A stretch of DNA of 59,656 nt from Diphasiastrum complanatum (lineage: Eukaryota; Streptophyta; Lycopodiopsida; Lycopodiales; Lycopodiaceae): contig MU833208.1 of assembly GCA_029204225.1 (NCBI GenBank), forward strand, positions 1-59,656, given 5' to 3'. The number at the start of each line of letters is the position of its first letter. Position 1 is the stretch's first letter. Below the pieces are notes generated by a model. That model did not search any database. It had not been told where the DNA came from and saw nothing but the letters and a program-made list of their open reading frames with translations. Shown here one piece after another: positions 1 through 11,000 of the stretch. The position numbers and the translations under genes were made by a program.

Positions 1-1197
1 CACGGAGGCCTTAAGCCTGGTTGGAGAGGTTAATCAGTTAAGCTTTCTTGAGATCCAATCTGAGTTACATCTATCCTAAAGAGATTTGTGTAAGACCGAT
101 AGGTACTTCGATAGTATTTGGCTAGACGTCCTGGTAGGTATTTCCATGGATTTGGTAGTTGGGCTACCTCGGACGAGGAAGATGCCATTTGGGTTATAGT
201 TGACATACTAACCTAGATGGCGCAATCCAAGCAGTCTACCAAAGCTACAGAACTTGCACAGCTTTTTGTGGGAAAAGTTGTTCAGATTGGCTGGTTTGTC
301 GAATGATATTGTTAGTGATCGGGATTCTAAGTTCACTAGCAAATTTTCAGAAGCGGTCTTTTGAAAAATTGGAGACCACCGTAGTCTAGGGTCTACGGAT
401 CATCTTGAATCGGATGGTTAGACTGAAAGGACGAACCAGTTTATGGAAGATATGCTTCGTGCATATGTTTCCAGGAGACCATCGGATTGGGAAAGTTACC
501 TTCCAATGATTGAGTTTGCGTATAATAGCGCAAAGCATTCTACGAAGGGTTTTAGTCCATTCACTCTGATGTGCAACTTTCAGCCTAGGCTCCAATCTTC
601 GTTGGCCTTAAAAGCCTCAAGGTGAAAGTGGCGGCTGATTTACTGCATGAGATGCATGAAATGCTGCTTGTTACTCGCGATAATGTAAAAACGGCTCAGG
701 ACAGAGCCCAATTTTACGCTAATCGGAAGCGACAACCTAGGGTCTATGCGGAAGGAGATTGGGTGAAAGTCCCAAAAGACTCTTAAGGCACCAAAGATTG
801 GAAAATGTCCTAAGTTATCTCCTTATTATGTTGGGCCTTTCCGTATTGTAAAGAAACTCAATCGGATTGCCTATCAACTAGACCTTCCTTAGGGAATCAG
901 TGTTCACCCAGTTTTCCACATTAGTCGTTTAAAGGAACGACTTGGTGGAAAGGATGAATTGATTCTACAAGATAAGCTAATCCAGCTTGAGGACCTGACA
1001 TCCTTTATACCCTCTAAACCTCGGGCCAATGTTGATGTACTTCAGCGTGGGGCTTAGAAACCAATAGGTAACTGAGTACCTGGTTTGCTGGAAAGGAAGC
1101 TTCGAAGACGAGGACACTTGCGAAAAGGAACGAGACCTTAGATTGAAATTCCCATATTTCCTTCTTTAGAAGAGGAGTCGTTTATGTGGGAGGGAAT
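1..1197 (+). pseudogene. Ty3/gypsy pol remnant: integrase core and C-terminus
   Basis: Decayed 3' end of a Ty3/gypsy (chromovirus-type) polyprotein. Around 145-330 broken frames read MDLVVGLPRTRK, STKATELAQLF and IVSDRDSKFTS, the central part of the integrase core. The longest clean frame (443-625) gives the end of the core (SDWESYLPMIEFAYNSAKH). After a stop, 630-770 reads as the integrase C-terminal region (QFYANRKRQPR), and 820-950 carries [21 protein letters not shown] and VHPVFHISRLK. A weak chromodomain-like tail follows near 1075-1170. Several stops and frame changes make it a pseudogene. The polypurine-like GGGAGGGA at about 1189 leads straight into the LTR start. Confidence 0.85.
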
Positions 1198-1619
1198 GTT
1201 AAGGACCCAACTCCCTTGGGTCCCAAACCCAACATGAAGCTAAACGTACACTAGGCCTGTTGACTTGACCAGTGACTCGTGGACATGCATGGGTGCCATG
1301 TGTCGTGATCTAGGATGTGTGCTAGGATTGGAGACTCCTACCTTTGAGGTTACAAGGAGAGGTCTCACCTAGGAGAAGGTGGATGGTGAGCACTTGTGTA
1401 CAGCCAGGATGAGTGCTAGCCTGAGGTGGGAGATGGCCGAAGGCCTTGGCAGTGATATGGGACGTAGTCAGGGTTAGAGGTCGGATCTCGCTTGTCATAG
1501 GTCACGGGCTAGGGCACGGAGGGTGGATCTGGATTGGATCCTACGGTGGGGTGGATCGTGTGATGCTTGGTTCCTTGTGGGTAACCGGCACCTGGTGGTT
1601 TGCAGCGGAATGTGGTTGT

Positions 1620-1621
<2 letters not shown>
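1198..1621 (+). mobile_element. Probable 3' LTR of the gypsy element (partial)
   Basis: Begins TGTTAAGGACCC directly after a purine tract, the usual LTR start after gypsy pol. No matching 5' LTR is in the window. Its end is obscured by the CT microsatellite and the LINE insertion. The limits are inferred from position. Confidence 0.5.

Positions 1622-1678
<57 letters not shown>
1622..1678. repeat. (CT)n microsatellite
   Basis: Uninterrupted CT dinucleotides, about 28 units. A short CTCTCTC remnant reappears at about 4067, on the other side of the LINE, so the LINE seems to have landed inside this tract. Confidence 0.98.
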
Positions 1679-1685
<7 letters not shown>

Positions 1686-4066
1686 CCTTCAGAATTCACC
1701 CTCTTCACCCCGTCCATGGTTGAAAACGCCATCCAAAATGGTCAAACCCAAAAAGCCACTAGCGTTGACCTCCTAAGTATGGACTTCCTAAAACCAGTTG
1801 CTCACATTATTGCCCCATACATTTCCCATATCTTTAACCAATCTGTCATCTTCGATCTCCCCACATCGTGGTGCACCAACCTTTTACACCCTATCCTCAA
1901 AGTCGGAGATCCTTTGATTGTAGACAACTACCACACTATTATGATCAGTCATACTATGGCCAAGCTATATGGATCCGTTTTGCAATCTATTGTCAGCTCA
2001 CGGGCAGAGACAGAGGGGTTACATGCTATGGGACAGGCAAGTTTTCGCGCTGGCTACTCCACGGCTGACCAGATATTCATTCTGAGATGCATTATTGAGG
2101 AGGCTAAGTTCAGGAAGCCGAGGGTTTATTGTTCTTTGTGGATTTCCGCAAAGCCTTTGATTCTATTCCGAGACACCTTTTACTCCAGCGCCTATCATCG
2201 CTTGCCTTTTCTCAGGAGATCATTGCTGCTATCGTCACATTGTATGAGAGAGTGCTAGCTCGTTTTCGAGATGATGATGGATGGGCCTCTTACATTCATA
2301 GTACAGTGGGAGTTAAGCTTGGAAGTCCTTTGTCCCCTACTCTCTTTGCTCTATATATTGATGATCTTGAGCGAATTATTAGGGAAGAGGGTGGAGATGG
2401 TTGTCCGTTAGCAGATATGATTATCCCTATTCTACTGTATGCGGATGATGTGATACTTCTATTGTGATCAGCATATGGGCTTCAGCGGCACCTTGATGCT
2501 TTATATACTTTCTGCCAGACATGGGGTTTGATGGTGAACATTGGTAAGACCAAGGTCATGGTGTTCAACACCAATCGACAGCATATGAGAGACACAATGT
2601 TCTACTATGATGGGCTGCCACTAGAGATAGTAGCCTCTTACATACTTGGGTGTCCTTTTTACTGGTCAATTGCTCACTTTTAGACCAGCTGCACTGTCTG
2701 GGCTCCGCAAGGGGCACTCTGCTCTTGTCCAGAGGTTTTTCTCTATTTACTATGTACATGATCCTGATATGCGCTGTCGCCTTTTTTCTGCCACTGTCTC
2801 TCCGGTTGCTCTATATTCAGCAGAGACATGGTGTCCTGGCTTGTCCAGAGATACTTGGAGTGATATTTCACATTTGCAGATCCTTATGCTTAGCCGGATG
2901 ATCCGTGCGAAGCAGTCAGTTCTCCATGATATCATACTGGCAGAGTTTGCCTCACCACCACTGATTGTCGAGGCTATATTTCGGATTATCACATTCATTC
3001 ATATAGTATCAGAGCTTGATTCATCCAGATATGTTGTTGCAGCTTTCATCTCACACTCTAGCTAGTCAGCAGGCTAAGTCCTCATGGTTTCAGTGTGTTT
3101 CCGACCTTTTGAGTAGGTGGGGTTTATCTATGTCTGATCTCCCAAATGGGACACACACATATATCCGCCAGCAGATTTACAGAGGTTACATCAGCAGAAT
3201 GTGGTCTCACCTAGATCCAGCACAGGTCAAGCTTCATTTTTATCACACTCATCTTCTTCAACTTGATGTTTCCGGGCTTCCCATTCGGTCGGGTTATTTG
3301 TCTCAGACGTTATCTTTCGGCCTGCGTTATCGTCTTGGTCAGCTTAGGGTCTCTTCTCACCAGCTTGCTATTGATACAGGTAGATACACAAACACACCTC
3401 GACCGCTACGGATTTGTCAGTGTTGCTCTTTACAGAAGATTGAGGATGAGTTCCATTTCATTTTCCGATGTCCAGCCTACTATGAGATCAGAGGCAGATA
3501 CCATTGCTTATATAGAGATACTCCACTTACACTTGGTTCTTTCCTTGCCTTCTCAGATGCGAGATGTGTTGGTTTGTTATTACGAGAGATGTTTACTTTG
3601 AGATCTTCCTTTTTATTGGATGTTTCTGATGTGGATCATAGCCAGTTCCACATTACGCATTTTTTCCAGAAGAGGGATAGAGATGAGACTTCTGACAGTG
3701 AGATAGACACTCCAGTATGATGACTGAAGCTCCAGTGTCCTCTTCGCTCCTCCAGGCCCAGGGCTCTTTACCGGAGGCCAACACCTGCTTCTCACCATAT
3801 CACGCAGTTTTTTATATCCACTTAGCCAGTTAGTTAACTTATATCAGTTTTCTCTTTCCCTCTGTGTAGCTGGTGGTTAAGCTACTGATATTGTACCCTC
3901 GACAGAGCTGGAGGTTAAGCTTTGTTTTTCTCTCTGTTTTCTAGTGCTAGTTTAGCTTTTAGGAGTAAGTCCTACGTGGACAATGCTCCTTCTTTTTTGA
4001 TGTACTTTCTACTTGTCTTATGTGCCCTCGGACATTAATATAATTCTAATTCTAATTCTAATTCTC
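1679..4066 (+). mobile_element. LINE-A: 5'-truncated non-LTR retrotransposon (reverse transcriptase to 3' tail)
   Basis: This LINE copy lacks ORF1 and the endonuclease and starts within the upstream part of the reverse transcriptase. Fingers and palm motifs appear in order: GQASFRAGYSTADQIF (about 2030), VDFRKAFDSIPRHLL (2135), GVKLGSPLSPTLFALYIDDL (about 2310) and the catalytic box YADDVILLL (about 2440). Thumb and connection follow at 2470-3060. A zinc-binding stretch (CQCC...HFIFRCPAY) lies at about 3415-3480. Frameshifts near 2130, 2640 and 3010 and a stop at 2465 break it into at least four frames. It ends with the simple tail ATTCTA repeated about four times (4036-4066) rather than a long poly(A). 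The truncated start is the usual outcome of incomplete target-primed reverse transcription. Confidence 0.9.
3016..3720 (+). pseudogene. LINE-A ORF2 C-terminal frame with zinc-binding motif
   Basis: Longest intact frame of LINE-A (234 residues). It covers the region after the reverse transcriptase, including a Cys/His cluster at about residues 134-156 (CQCC, then HFIFRC) of the kind found at the C-terminus of many LINE ORF2 proteins. It ends in an acidic, polar tail (DRDETSDSEID). It is part of the broken ORF2, not a separate gene. Confidence 0.75.
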
Positions 4067-4330
4067 TCTCAGCATTTAGCACTAACCTCAAACTCACTCG
4101 CATGCGGCTGAACCACAAATGGCTACTTGGATTCACAAGTTGCAATGATGGTGCAAAGTTGACCTTTCAAATTCATATCTAGAAATACTTATCTAATACC
4201 TTTGTCCATTGCACCAGCTCACGTTTTTCAAGAGGTTAGTCAAGGGCAATGTAATTTGGCATAATCTGAATAAATCGACGGAACAAATGAGTGAGGATTT
4301 CCATCTGGAACACAATCAATGGACTAGCCC
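4067..4330. other. No gene seen; LINE 3' flank
   Basis: Begins with CTCTCTC, the presumed downstream half of the split microsatellite. The rest may be decayed gypsy sequence, given the protease fragment that follows, but I see no clear motif. Confidence 0.4.
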
Positions 4331-4825
4331 TTGATTTTTCTCACCGCACATGCAAGCAATGATGGGACCTTAGTTATGCTGACTGAAAACTCTAATCAAG
4401 CCGTGATTGCACCCACTTCACCCATGAACCTGGAAGGATTTATCCTTCATGAATTCAATGAAGAACCGTTCACTTCCCTAGAACCAGAAGAAAGTGGAAC
4501 CGAGGCCTTAACTGCTAATCAAGTTACCTTACCTTTAGGTGATGTTTTGAAGAATTCTAAACCCTTACGCCAAGCCTTAACCACATGGTTAGGAGCAAAG
4601 GATACAGCTATAGGACCCTCGGTGGATGGAGAAAGTGATGATGACCAATTCGTAATGGCCATCGGTGCCACTTGGGAGAATGAAAAGAGTAATGTGACCT
4701 TACCTCTCCAACATTATAAGAACCTTCCCGCAGTAGCCGCCATTATTGATGGTGGTTCAGGAGTGAATATCATGTCCTCACATAACACCGCGAGGGGTAA
4801 GGCATGTTACAAAGAATATGGCTAA
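4331..4825 (+). pseudogene. Ty3/gypsy gag-protease junction fragment
   Basis: A 164-residue open frame. Its C-terminal part (AAIIDGGSGVNIMSS, about residues 138-152) is the retropepsin active-site region of plant gypsy-type polyproteins, with DGG in place of the usual D-S/T-G. The acidic stretch before it resembles the linker upstream of protease. It stops shortly after the motif and no reverse transcriptase follows, so it is a truncated fragment. It lies just upstream of the first vasohibin-like exon found, hence probably in an earlier intron of that gene or in its 5' flank. Confidence 0.65.
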
Positions 4826-5013
4826 AATAGGGCCCAACATATAATAAAGGAAACATGTCGGTAGTGGTGTCTTAGGGATCCACTGTCCAAAGTAAGGCCT
4901 TAAAAATGTTATGTCCAGCTACATGTCCATAACCCAATGAAAAAAAGTGCATGGACTGAGAATATCAAAATTAAATTGTGCTTACTCGCTTATGAAGTTC
5001 ATTTAAATTTTAG

Positions 5014-5080
5014 TGTGATGATGATGGTGTAGACGTGGTCGAGTCGCATAGATTGATATCCGACAACATTGTAGTTTACG
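5014..5080 (+). CDS. Vasohibin-like gene, tentative exon 1 (earliest found)
   Basis: Acceptor AAATTTTAG at 5013 and donor GTAAAC at 5081; 22 codons plus one base. The phase-1 end joins the two bases CA before ATG in exon 2 to make an Ala codon, so the reading frame is kept. It reads CDDDGVDVVESHRLISDN..., loosely like HPDGEKV in VASH1. Homology is too weak to be sure. If it is not an exon, translation could start at the ATG at 5225. Confidence 0.5.
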
Positions 5081-8000
5081 GTAAACAAATGTGCTGTTTC
5101 TTTTAAATTAGTATCATCCAGTTAGTTAAGTGGTTCTGCTCGCCAAGGTGCAATGCTTTGACATTGCAAGCCGCGAATTCAGGTTCTACGTGCTGATATC
5201 TATATAGATGGTTCATATACAGCAATGAGAAGGCCACAGTTGCCAGCGAACTTTTTTAAATTCTCAGCACATGCTCGTCTCAAAGCGGTTCAGCAGGTCC
5301 ATCCTTGACATACATAGTCAATTTGCTGCTTCATTGAAAGTTGCTTCGTTTTGCAAGGTTGTCCTGGAGGAGTGACATAGTTCAAACAATAAAAAAAGTT
5401 GGTCTGATTTTATGTATCAAAATTACAAGTTGACATCAGTGCTATTTACAGACATTGCTATCTATGGTATCTTTTCTTGGACTTTGATACTGCAGTTTAT
5501 CTGCTCTTTTCAATATAAACATACGCCTCAGACAAGCTTCAATGCACACAAATTTAGGCCATTGATTAGGATTATGGACACAGCAAAATTGGTATCCTTC
5601 TTTCCTTGCAGATTAAACCTTCTACGTATGCACATCATCTTTTATCTCTGATAATGTACTTTATAATAATATCTAACGTTCTGATTAGTTTCTTAGAGGC
5701 AGATGATCTATTCTCCTCAACCTATCAAGTGTGTGGAGGCTGTCTTCCTTGCGATTTACCTAACAGTAAGTATCTCAGCTGGATCATGCATGGGCATTGC
5801 AATTTTGAGCCCTTTTCATTTATAATCAGTTTCTGCTGATGTACTTACTGTGACCAAGATTTTCAGTACTTGAAGTGGCCAAAGTGTAGCAGTGGTCAAT
5901 TTATACCAGACTATGCTAACTTGTGTATTAGTTGCATTGGCCAAGTGTACAAAGATCAATTTATCCTATACTTTTCCACAGTAAAGAGCTTCATCCAGTG
6001 GCCATCTAGCAACAATTAACTTGTACTGGATGTAGCCATTATAGAGAGCTTCACTCAATTTTTGTAATGGCTAAGGATTTTTTGTTCTCAAAAACCAAAT
6101 TCTAGCAATATTGTTTGTTTTCTTGTATGTCATCGTGTGGCTGAGAGGAGTCAAGATATCTAGCACATCATGAAAATCTGACGGTTGTGAGGCTGTCTTG
6201 GCATTACGATTCCCAGTGAGAATAATATGTCCTAGCTTGGCAAATCTAACAATATCCAAGGAGAGATCAGTATAGGGTGAGTTGATACCCTCGACAAAAG
6301 AAGACTTTGGGGGAAAGTAGCACTCAACAACAAAGAGGTCCCTATTCACATCAATGCCATGTCTATCAATGCGGTTCTGAATATAGCGTGCATGCTTGGC
6401 ATGTCTACTAAACTCGATGATCAAGTGAAGAGACTCTCTGTATAAACAAGCAACCCCACCCAAACCACGTCCAGTCGTCGATCTAGTCTCTGAACAATAT
6501 GCTGCATCCCATCAATAGGTAGTCCTTTCTCCTAACTCTCATCAATCTCCATGAAAAGCAATGAATCATACCTGATAATAAGGTCGATCGGGTCATCAGC
6601 AATGAAGGAAAAATGTATTGCATCATAGTTCCACACTCAGTTCTAGAGGTGGCATGAATGGGGCCCCAAGATGCTCCCCAACCCAGGGGCCCCAACTTCC
6701 TAGCAGTGGGAACTCATGGGAGTGCCATCAATATAGCACACTTGTCCATCATGCTAAATCACCCTTCTGCCAAAATCACAAACACATGCTAAAGGCTGTA
6801 CACATCTCCTCAACCTGAATATATAGGTAAGGTCATGGTCTTTATAGATGGTAGTACCTTGTAATTTGGCTCTGCGCTGCAAAGCCTCTCTGCGGCTCTC
6901 AAGAGAATCAAAGCGGATAATCAATGTGGCCGTATCGAACCCCTAAAGTATGGTGATCCAATGTGGTTTCAAGAAATTGTTTTGCCTCCACAATAGCATC
7001 TTGTGTATCAGCAATAACCTGAACCCTAATGTCTTGAGCCTTTTGTTCTCTAGATCTTCTTTCAAGAGAGTGGCTAAAATGACGGGAGCAATGGGTTAGG
7101 TTTATTATTTAGACCATGTTAAGTCAGTTTTAGTTAAGTTGGACCCAATTTTGGTCTAGTAGTAACTCGTGGGTCCAAGTAAAGTCTAATTATGTTAAGG
7201 GACCCTATCTTGACTTTTGGGGGTGCCCTATAATTAGTAGTGAGTTTGGAAGGTTCTAGAACTTAGGGTTTGGAAGAGTCTAGGCCCTTGGAAGGCCTAT
7301 TTATGTGTACTCTTTGTTCATTTGTAATTCATTCCCTTTCAAGCATTGCTACTACTTTCTCTCTCCTTGAGGGCGGCCTAACCCTCTCCCTCTTCTTCTT
7401 CTTCTTCCTCTTTTTCTTCTTCTTGTATATGGAGATTGAATGTTAGAAGGATCTTGGCACTTTGATTTCCTACATGGTATCAGAGCCATGGATCTTCTAT
7501 GCTTGATTTAGGGCGCCCTACCAAAAGAGATCGTCTTCACTTAGGAATCACAAAAATTCAGCACCTTTGTTGTTGGAGTGAAAATCCGTTTTTTGACTCT
7601 TTTCCGTTTTGCAGGAGGGCGCCACACATCAAAGAAGATAACAAGATTTTGGGCGCCTAAAAATCAGGTTGTTGTTTGCTGATTTTTCAGGTTGCAGGAA
7701 GGCGCCATTAATTATCTTCTTAGGGGCTTCTTTTAGGTCGCCCACATCCGTGTAGGTTTATCCTACTTCCGTTGGTCCGCTGCTGCCCTATTTTTCATAT
7801 TTGCTCCTTTGCAGGAAGGCGCCCATCTACAAGCAATTTCTATTCTTCTGATTTGGCTGGAAAATCAGCACTCTCGCTAATTTTACAAAGTGAAGATCCG
7901 CTTCTTTTTGCTTGTTTCCAGGTGTGGAAGAAGGCGCTAAATTTTTTGTGATGATCCAATCACATTCCGAGGCTGAAAATTGGACAGCATATTACCATTT

Positions 8001-11000
8001 GTAGGGTGTTGCAACAGCCTTATCCGTGTGTGTACAATTCACACTTTTTGGCAAGAAAGAAGGGTTCCGAAAAAAAGCTTTGTTGGAGGCTAACCTAATT
8101 CTTTGCTTGTTGGTTTTTTGAGTTTGTAATGCAATTTCAGGCTGAAATTTTCAGCACACAAGGCTTGTAGGAGGGCGAGTTCCTGCATCTATCTAATGTG
8201 TGGTTTCACACATTCCGGTGCTGATTTTTCAGATTTGATACTTGCTGGTTTTTGAGTCTTTTAGGGCACATTTAGAGTTTGAAAAAGTTTATCTTCTTGG
8301 CTAGTTCTTATGGCAAGAGATTTGGGAGCAATTCGTACTTGTTCGGGCGAAGATATGTTGGATGGCACCAACTATTCTTCATGGAGTTGCAAGCTGAGGT
8401 TTGGCATCAACGTGACGATCAAGCTCTTTCATTGGTTTGATCATTGTCTGTCTACAAGTACAAGTTTGCACCGGAATGTTGGTATGGTAGAGCATTCTTC
8501 TTCTCTTGAGCCATTTGTTGCAAATGATGGATGCGTTAGTGAAGAACTTTATGAGCAAGCTTCTCAAGTTAATGTTTTGGAAAAGGCTGAAATCAAGCAT
8601 TCTTTGAAGCCATTTTGTACTAATGGAGGAGGGGGAAAAATCATGTCAATTAGTACATTGGTTCAAAGTGGCGTGTTGCTGGATTTTTTGGGTGTTCAAA
8701 GTGGCAAGCTGCTAGTTTTTTTCTTGAAGATGGTGGGCAGCAGATTCAGCCATGGTTTATTGATCATTTTCAGCCTATGTTACATCGTGAGCATCCTATT
8801 ATGCATTGGGAACGGCCTGCGGAAGGTTTTTGGACAGCAAGGTCCAAACTTGGAACACTTTGTGGCTGTTGGACAGCCTGCTACAGCCTCTTGTTGGCTG
8901 TCCGAGTCTTTGCAGGATAGCAAAGCATCTTTTTACCTTGGAGGAAACACACATACCTCACCAAAATCAATACCTTATGCTGATTTTCCTGTTTTAATGC
9001 TTACTTCTTATGATGACGGTGTTGCCTTACCTAGTGCTGGTGAGCAGATCATTGATAGTAAGATTCGGGAGGATGTGATGATAAAAGAGTATCATACTCT
9101 TCTTTATGTTTCTTGTGGTAAGAAGACTTATGGAGTCATGTGGGAACCATTGATGGATTGCAAATCCATATTTCGGCTTGTGGCTGGTTTTTTGGTTACT
9201 AACTTTGGATGGAGCATGCTTGTCTTCACTCTTCAACTTGATGCTAGAGCACTTCGTATTCTACATCTCTTCTACATCGGGCATGATTGGGGCTGAGATT
9301 TCGGCTACTTCGACTACTTCAAGCTGAAGTTTTTTTTTTTTTTGGCGGCATTAAGCTTGGACAGCCTCATTTTCTGTTTTTACATTATCATTTAAGGAGG
9401 GTGTTAGAAATAATAAATGATAATGTTAGTTTCCCATAGGTTACTTTGACCCAAAAGGTCGAGACTTGTGTAACCATGGGTTAGGTTTATTATTTAGACC
9501 ATGTTAAGTCAGTTTTAGTTAAGTTGGACCCAATTTTGGTCTAGTAGTAACTCGTGAGTCTAAGTAAAGTCTAATTATGTTAAGGGACCCTATCTTGACT
9601 TTTGGGGGTGCCCTATAATTAGAAGTGGGTTTGGAAGGTTCTAGAACTTAGGGTTTGGAAGAGTCTAGGCCCTTGGAAGGCCTATTTATATGTACTCTTT
9701 GTTCATTTGTAATTCATTCCCTTTCAAGCATTGCTACTACTTTCTCTCTCCTTGAGGGCGCCTAACCCTCTCCCTTTCTTCTTCTTCTTCCTCTTTTTCT
9801 TCTTCTTGTATATGGAGATTGAATGTTAGAAGGATCTTGGCACTTTGATTTCCTACAAGCAAGTGGTTTGGTGCTTGTCTTCAAAACGGTTGCCCAAGAA
9901 ATGGCCTCCTTCTATTTCTCGATTTAATTGTCCAATTCACACAGCTTTGTGGTAGTAGATTCCAAAAAGCAACTTGCTCGTTGTATCTGCCACGTGACTG
10001 CTTTAGTAATACAATTTTGGATCGCAGCAAATTCTTTTCATTGACACAGGTAGCTACTGTTGCTTTCAATTGTGAAATTTCTTGTTTCAAGAACTGGAAT
10101 TTGGATTTGAATTGGTCAATTTGCCAAGAAGAAATGAGCATGAGCTGGAGCAGGAGTAGAGAAGATGGGTAAGGGGCAGGCAAGGGGCAAAACTGCTTGC
10201 CTGTGTGCTTGCCTGTGTGGTAGGCAGCATGGCTGCTACCTACGCAGCCAGCAGATAGGTACGTGCAACAGGCAAGACAATTGCGTATTGCACATGCAGC
10301 ATTTTGCCTGCACAGCAGGCAAGGGGACTGATGAATTCCAAGAGGGAGAGCTAGGGGAGGAAGGGGGGTATTGCAGGAGGGAGAGCGTTGCCCCCCCTTT
10401 TTGTGTTGGACTATGGTGGAGGAGAGAGGGGGTGGACTAATGGTGAGGATGGAAGGACACCTTTTGAGATGCTATTCAAGAGGAGGCCGAGTGTCAACTT
10501 TCTAAGAACCTTTGGATGCACATGCTATGTCAAAATTACTCTTGATGATAGGACCAAGGAGGATCCATCTTCAAGAAGAGGTATTTTTGTTGGATATAGT
10601 GAAGTGAGTAAAGCCTACAAGGTCTACATTCTAGGATAGGTTATTCCTTTGTGTGTCTTGTTTAGTGCAAGACCACTTGATGTTATTTCAATTATAGTGT
10701 GAAGTAATGGTTCTGTAAAATAAATTGTAGTTTTTTGAACTAAGTTCCAAACACCAAAACGCAATGAAGATCGAAGGGTCTTTGGGCTGCTCCTACACTT
10801 GAAAGACCCAAGTTCCTATTTCTTCTCATCGATGTATTTCACCTGGGCATCTCTATAGATTACTCGTCTTCCGGTTGTTTAGCTTCTTCGAAGGCCTTTT
10901 TCCTTTCTGTCACTTGCAAGAAGCTGAGGTCATCATCCAAGAATAAATTTGTACCCCTTAGTTTATTTTTAAGTCTCAAAAATGACCATCTCTCCTCAAG

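Larger units (their letters stand above)
7091..9857 (+). mobile_element. Non-autonomous copia-like LTR retrotransposon
   Basis: Direct repeats 7091-7474 and 9402-9857 are LTRs; the left copy has lost its first 74 bp. The right LTR starts TGTTAG and ends CTACA. A primer site TGGTATCAGAGC follows the left LTR, and a purine tract AAGGAGGG precedes the right one. The interior of about 1.9 kb has one open frame (8310-9296) and no integrase, reverse transcriptase or RNase H, so it needs enzymes from elsewhere. The LTRs differ at about seven positions by eye over 384 bp, suggesting a fairly recent insertion. The left flank is lost, so no target-site duplication can be checked. Confidence 0.9.

Noticed and set aside
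1495-1732. Minus-strand RERERE ORFs at 1.5-1.7 kb
   Set aside because: Translation of the CT microsatellite, with no start context or homology.
4331-4825. ORF at 4331-4825 as the vasohibin N-terminus
   Set aside because: DGGSGVNIMS is a retroviral-type protease motif, not vasohibin, and no splice link in phase was apparent.
5606-5839. 77-residue ORF over the vasohibin exon 4
   Set aside because: It runs in another frame (STYQVCGGCLPCDLP) across the true exon and through the splice donor; the homologous frame is PIKCVEAV.
9881-10183. Minus-strand coiled-coil ORF as a real gene
   Set aside because: Heptad-like spacing only; no homology or gene structure, and it is flanked by element debris. 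Kept as an unassigned region.
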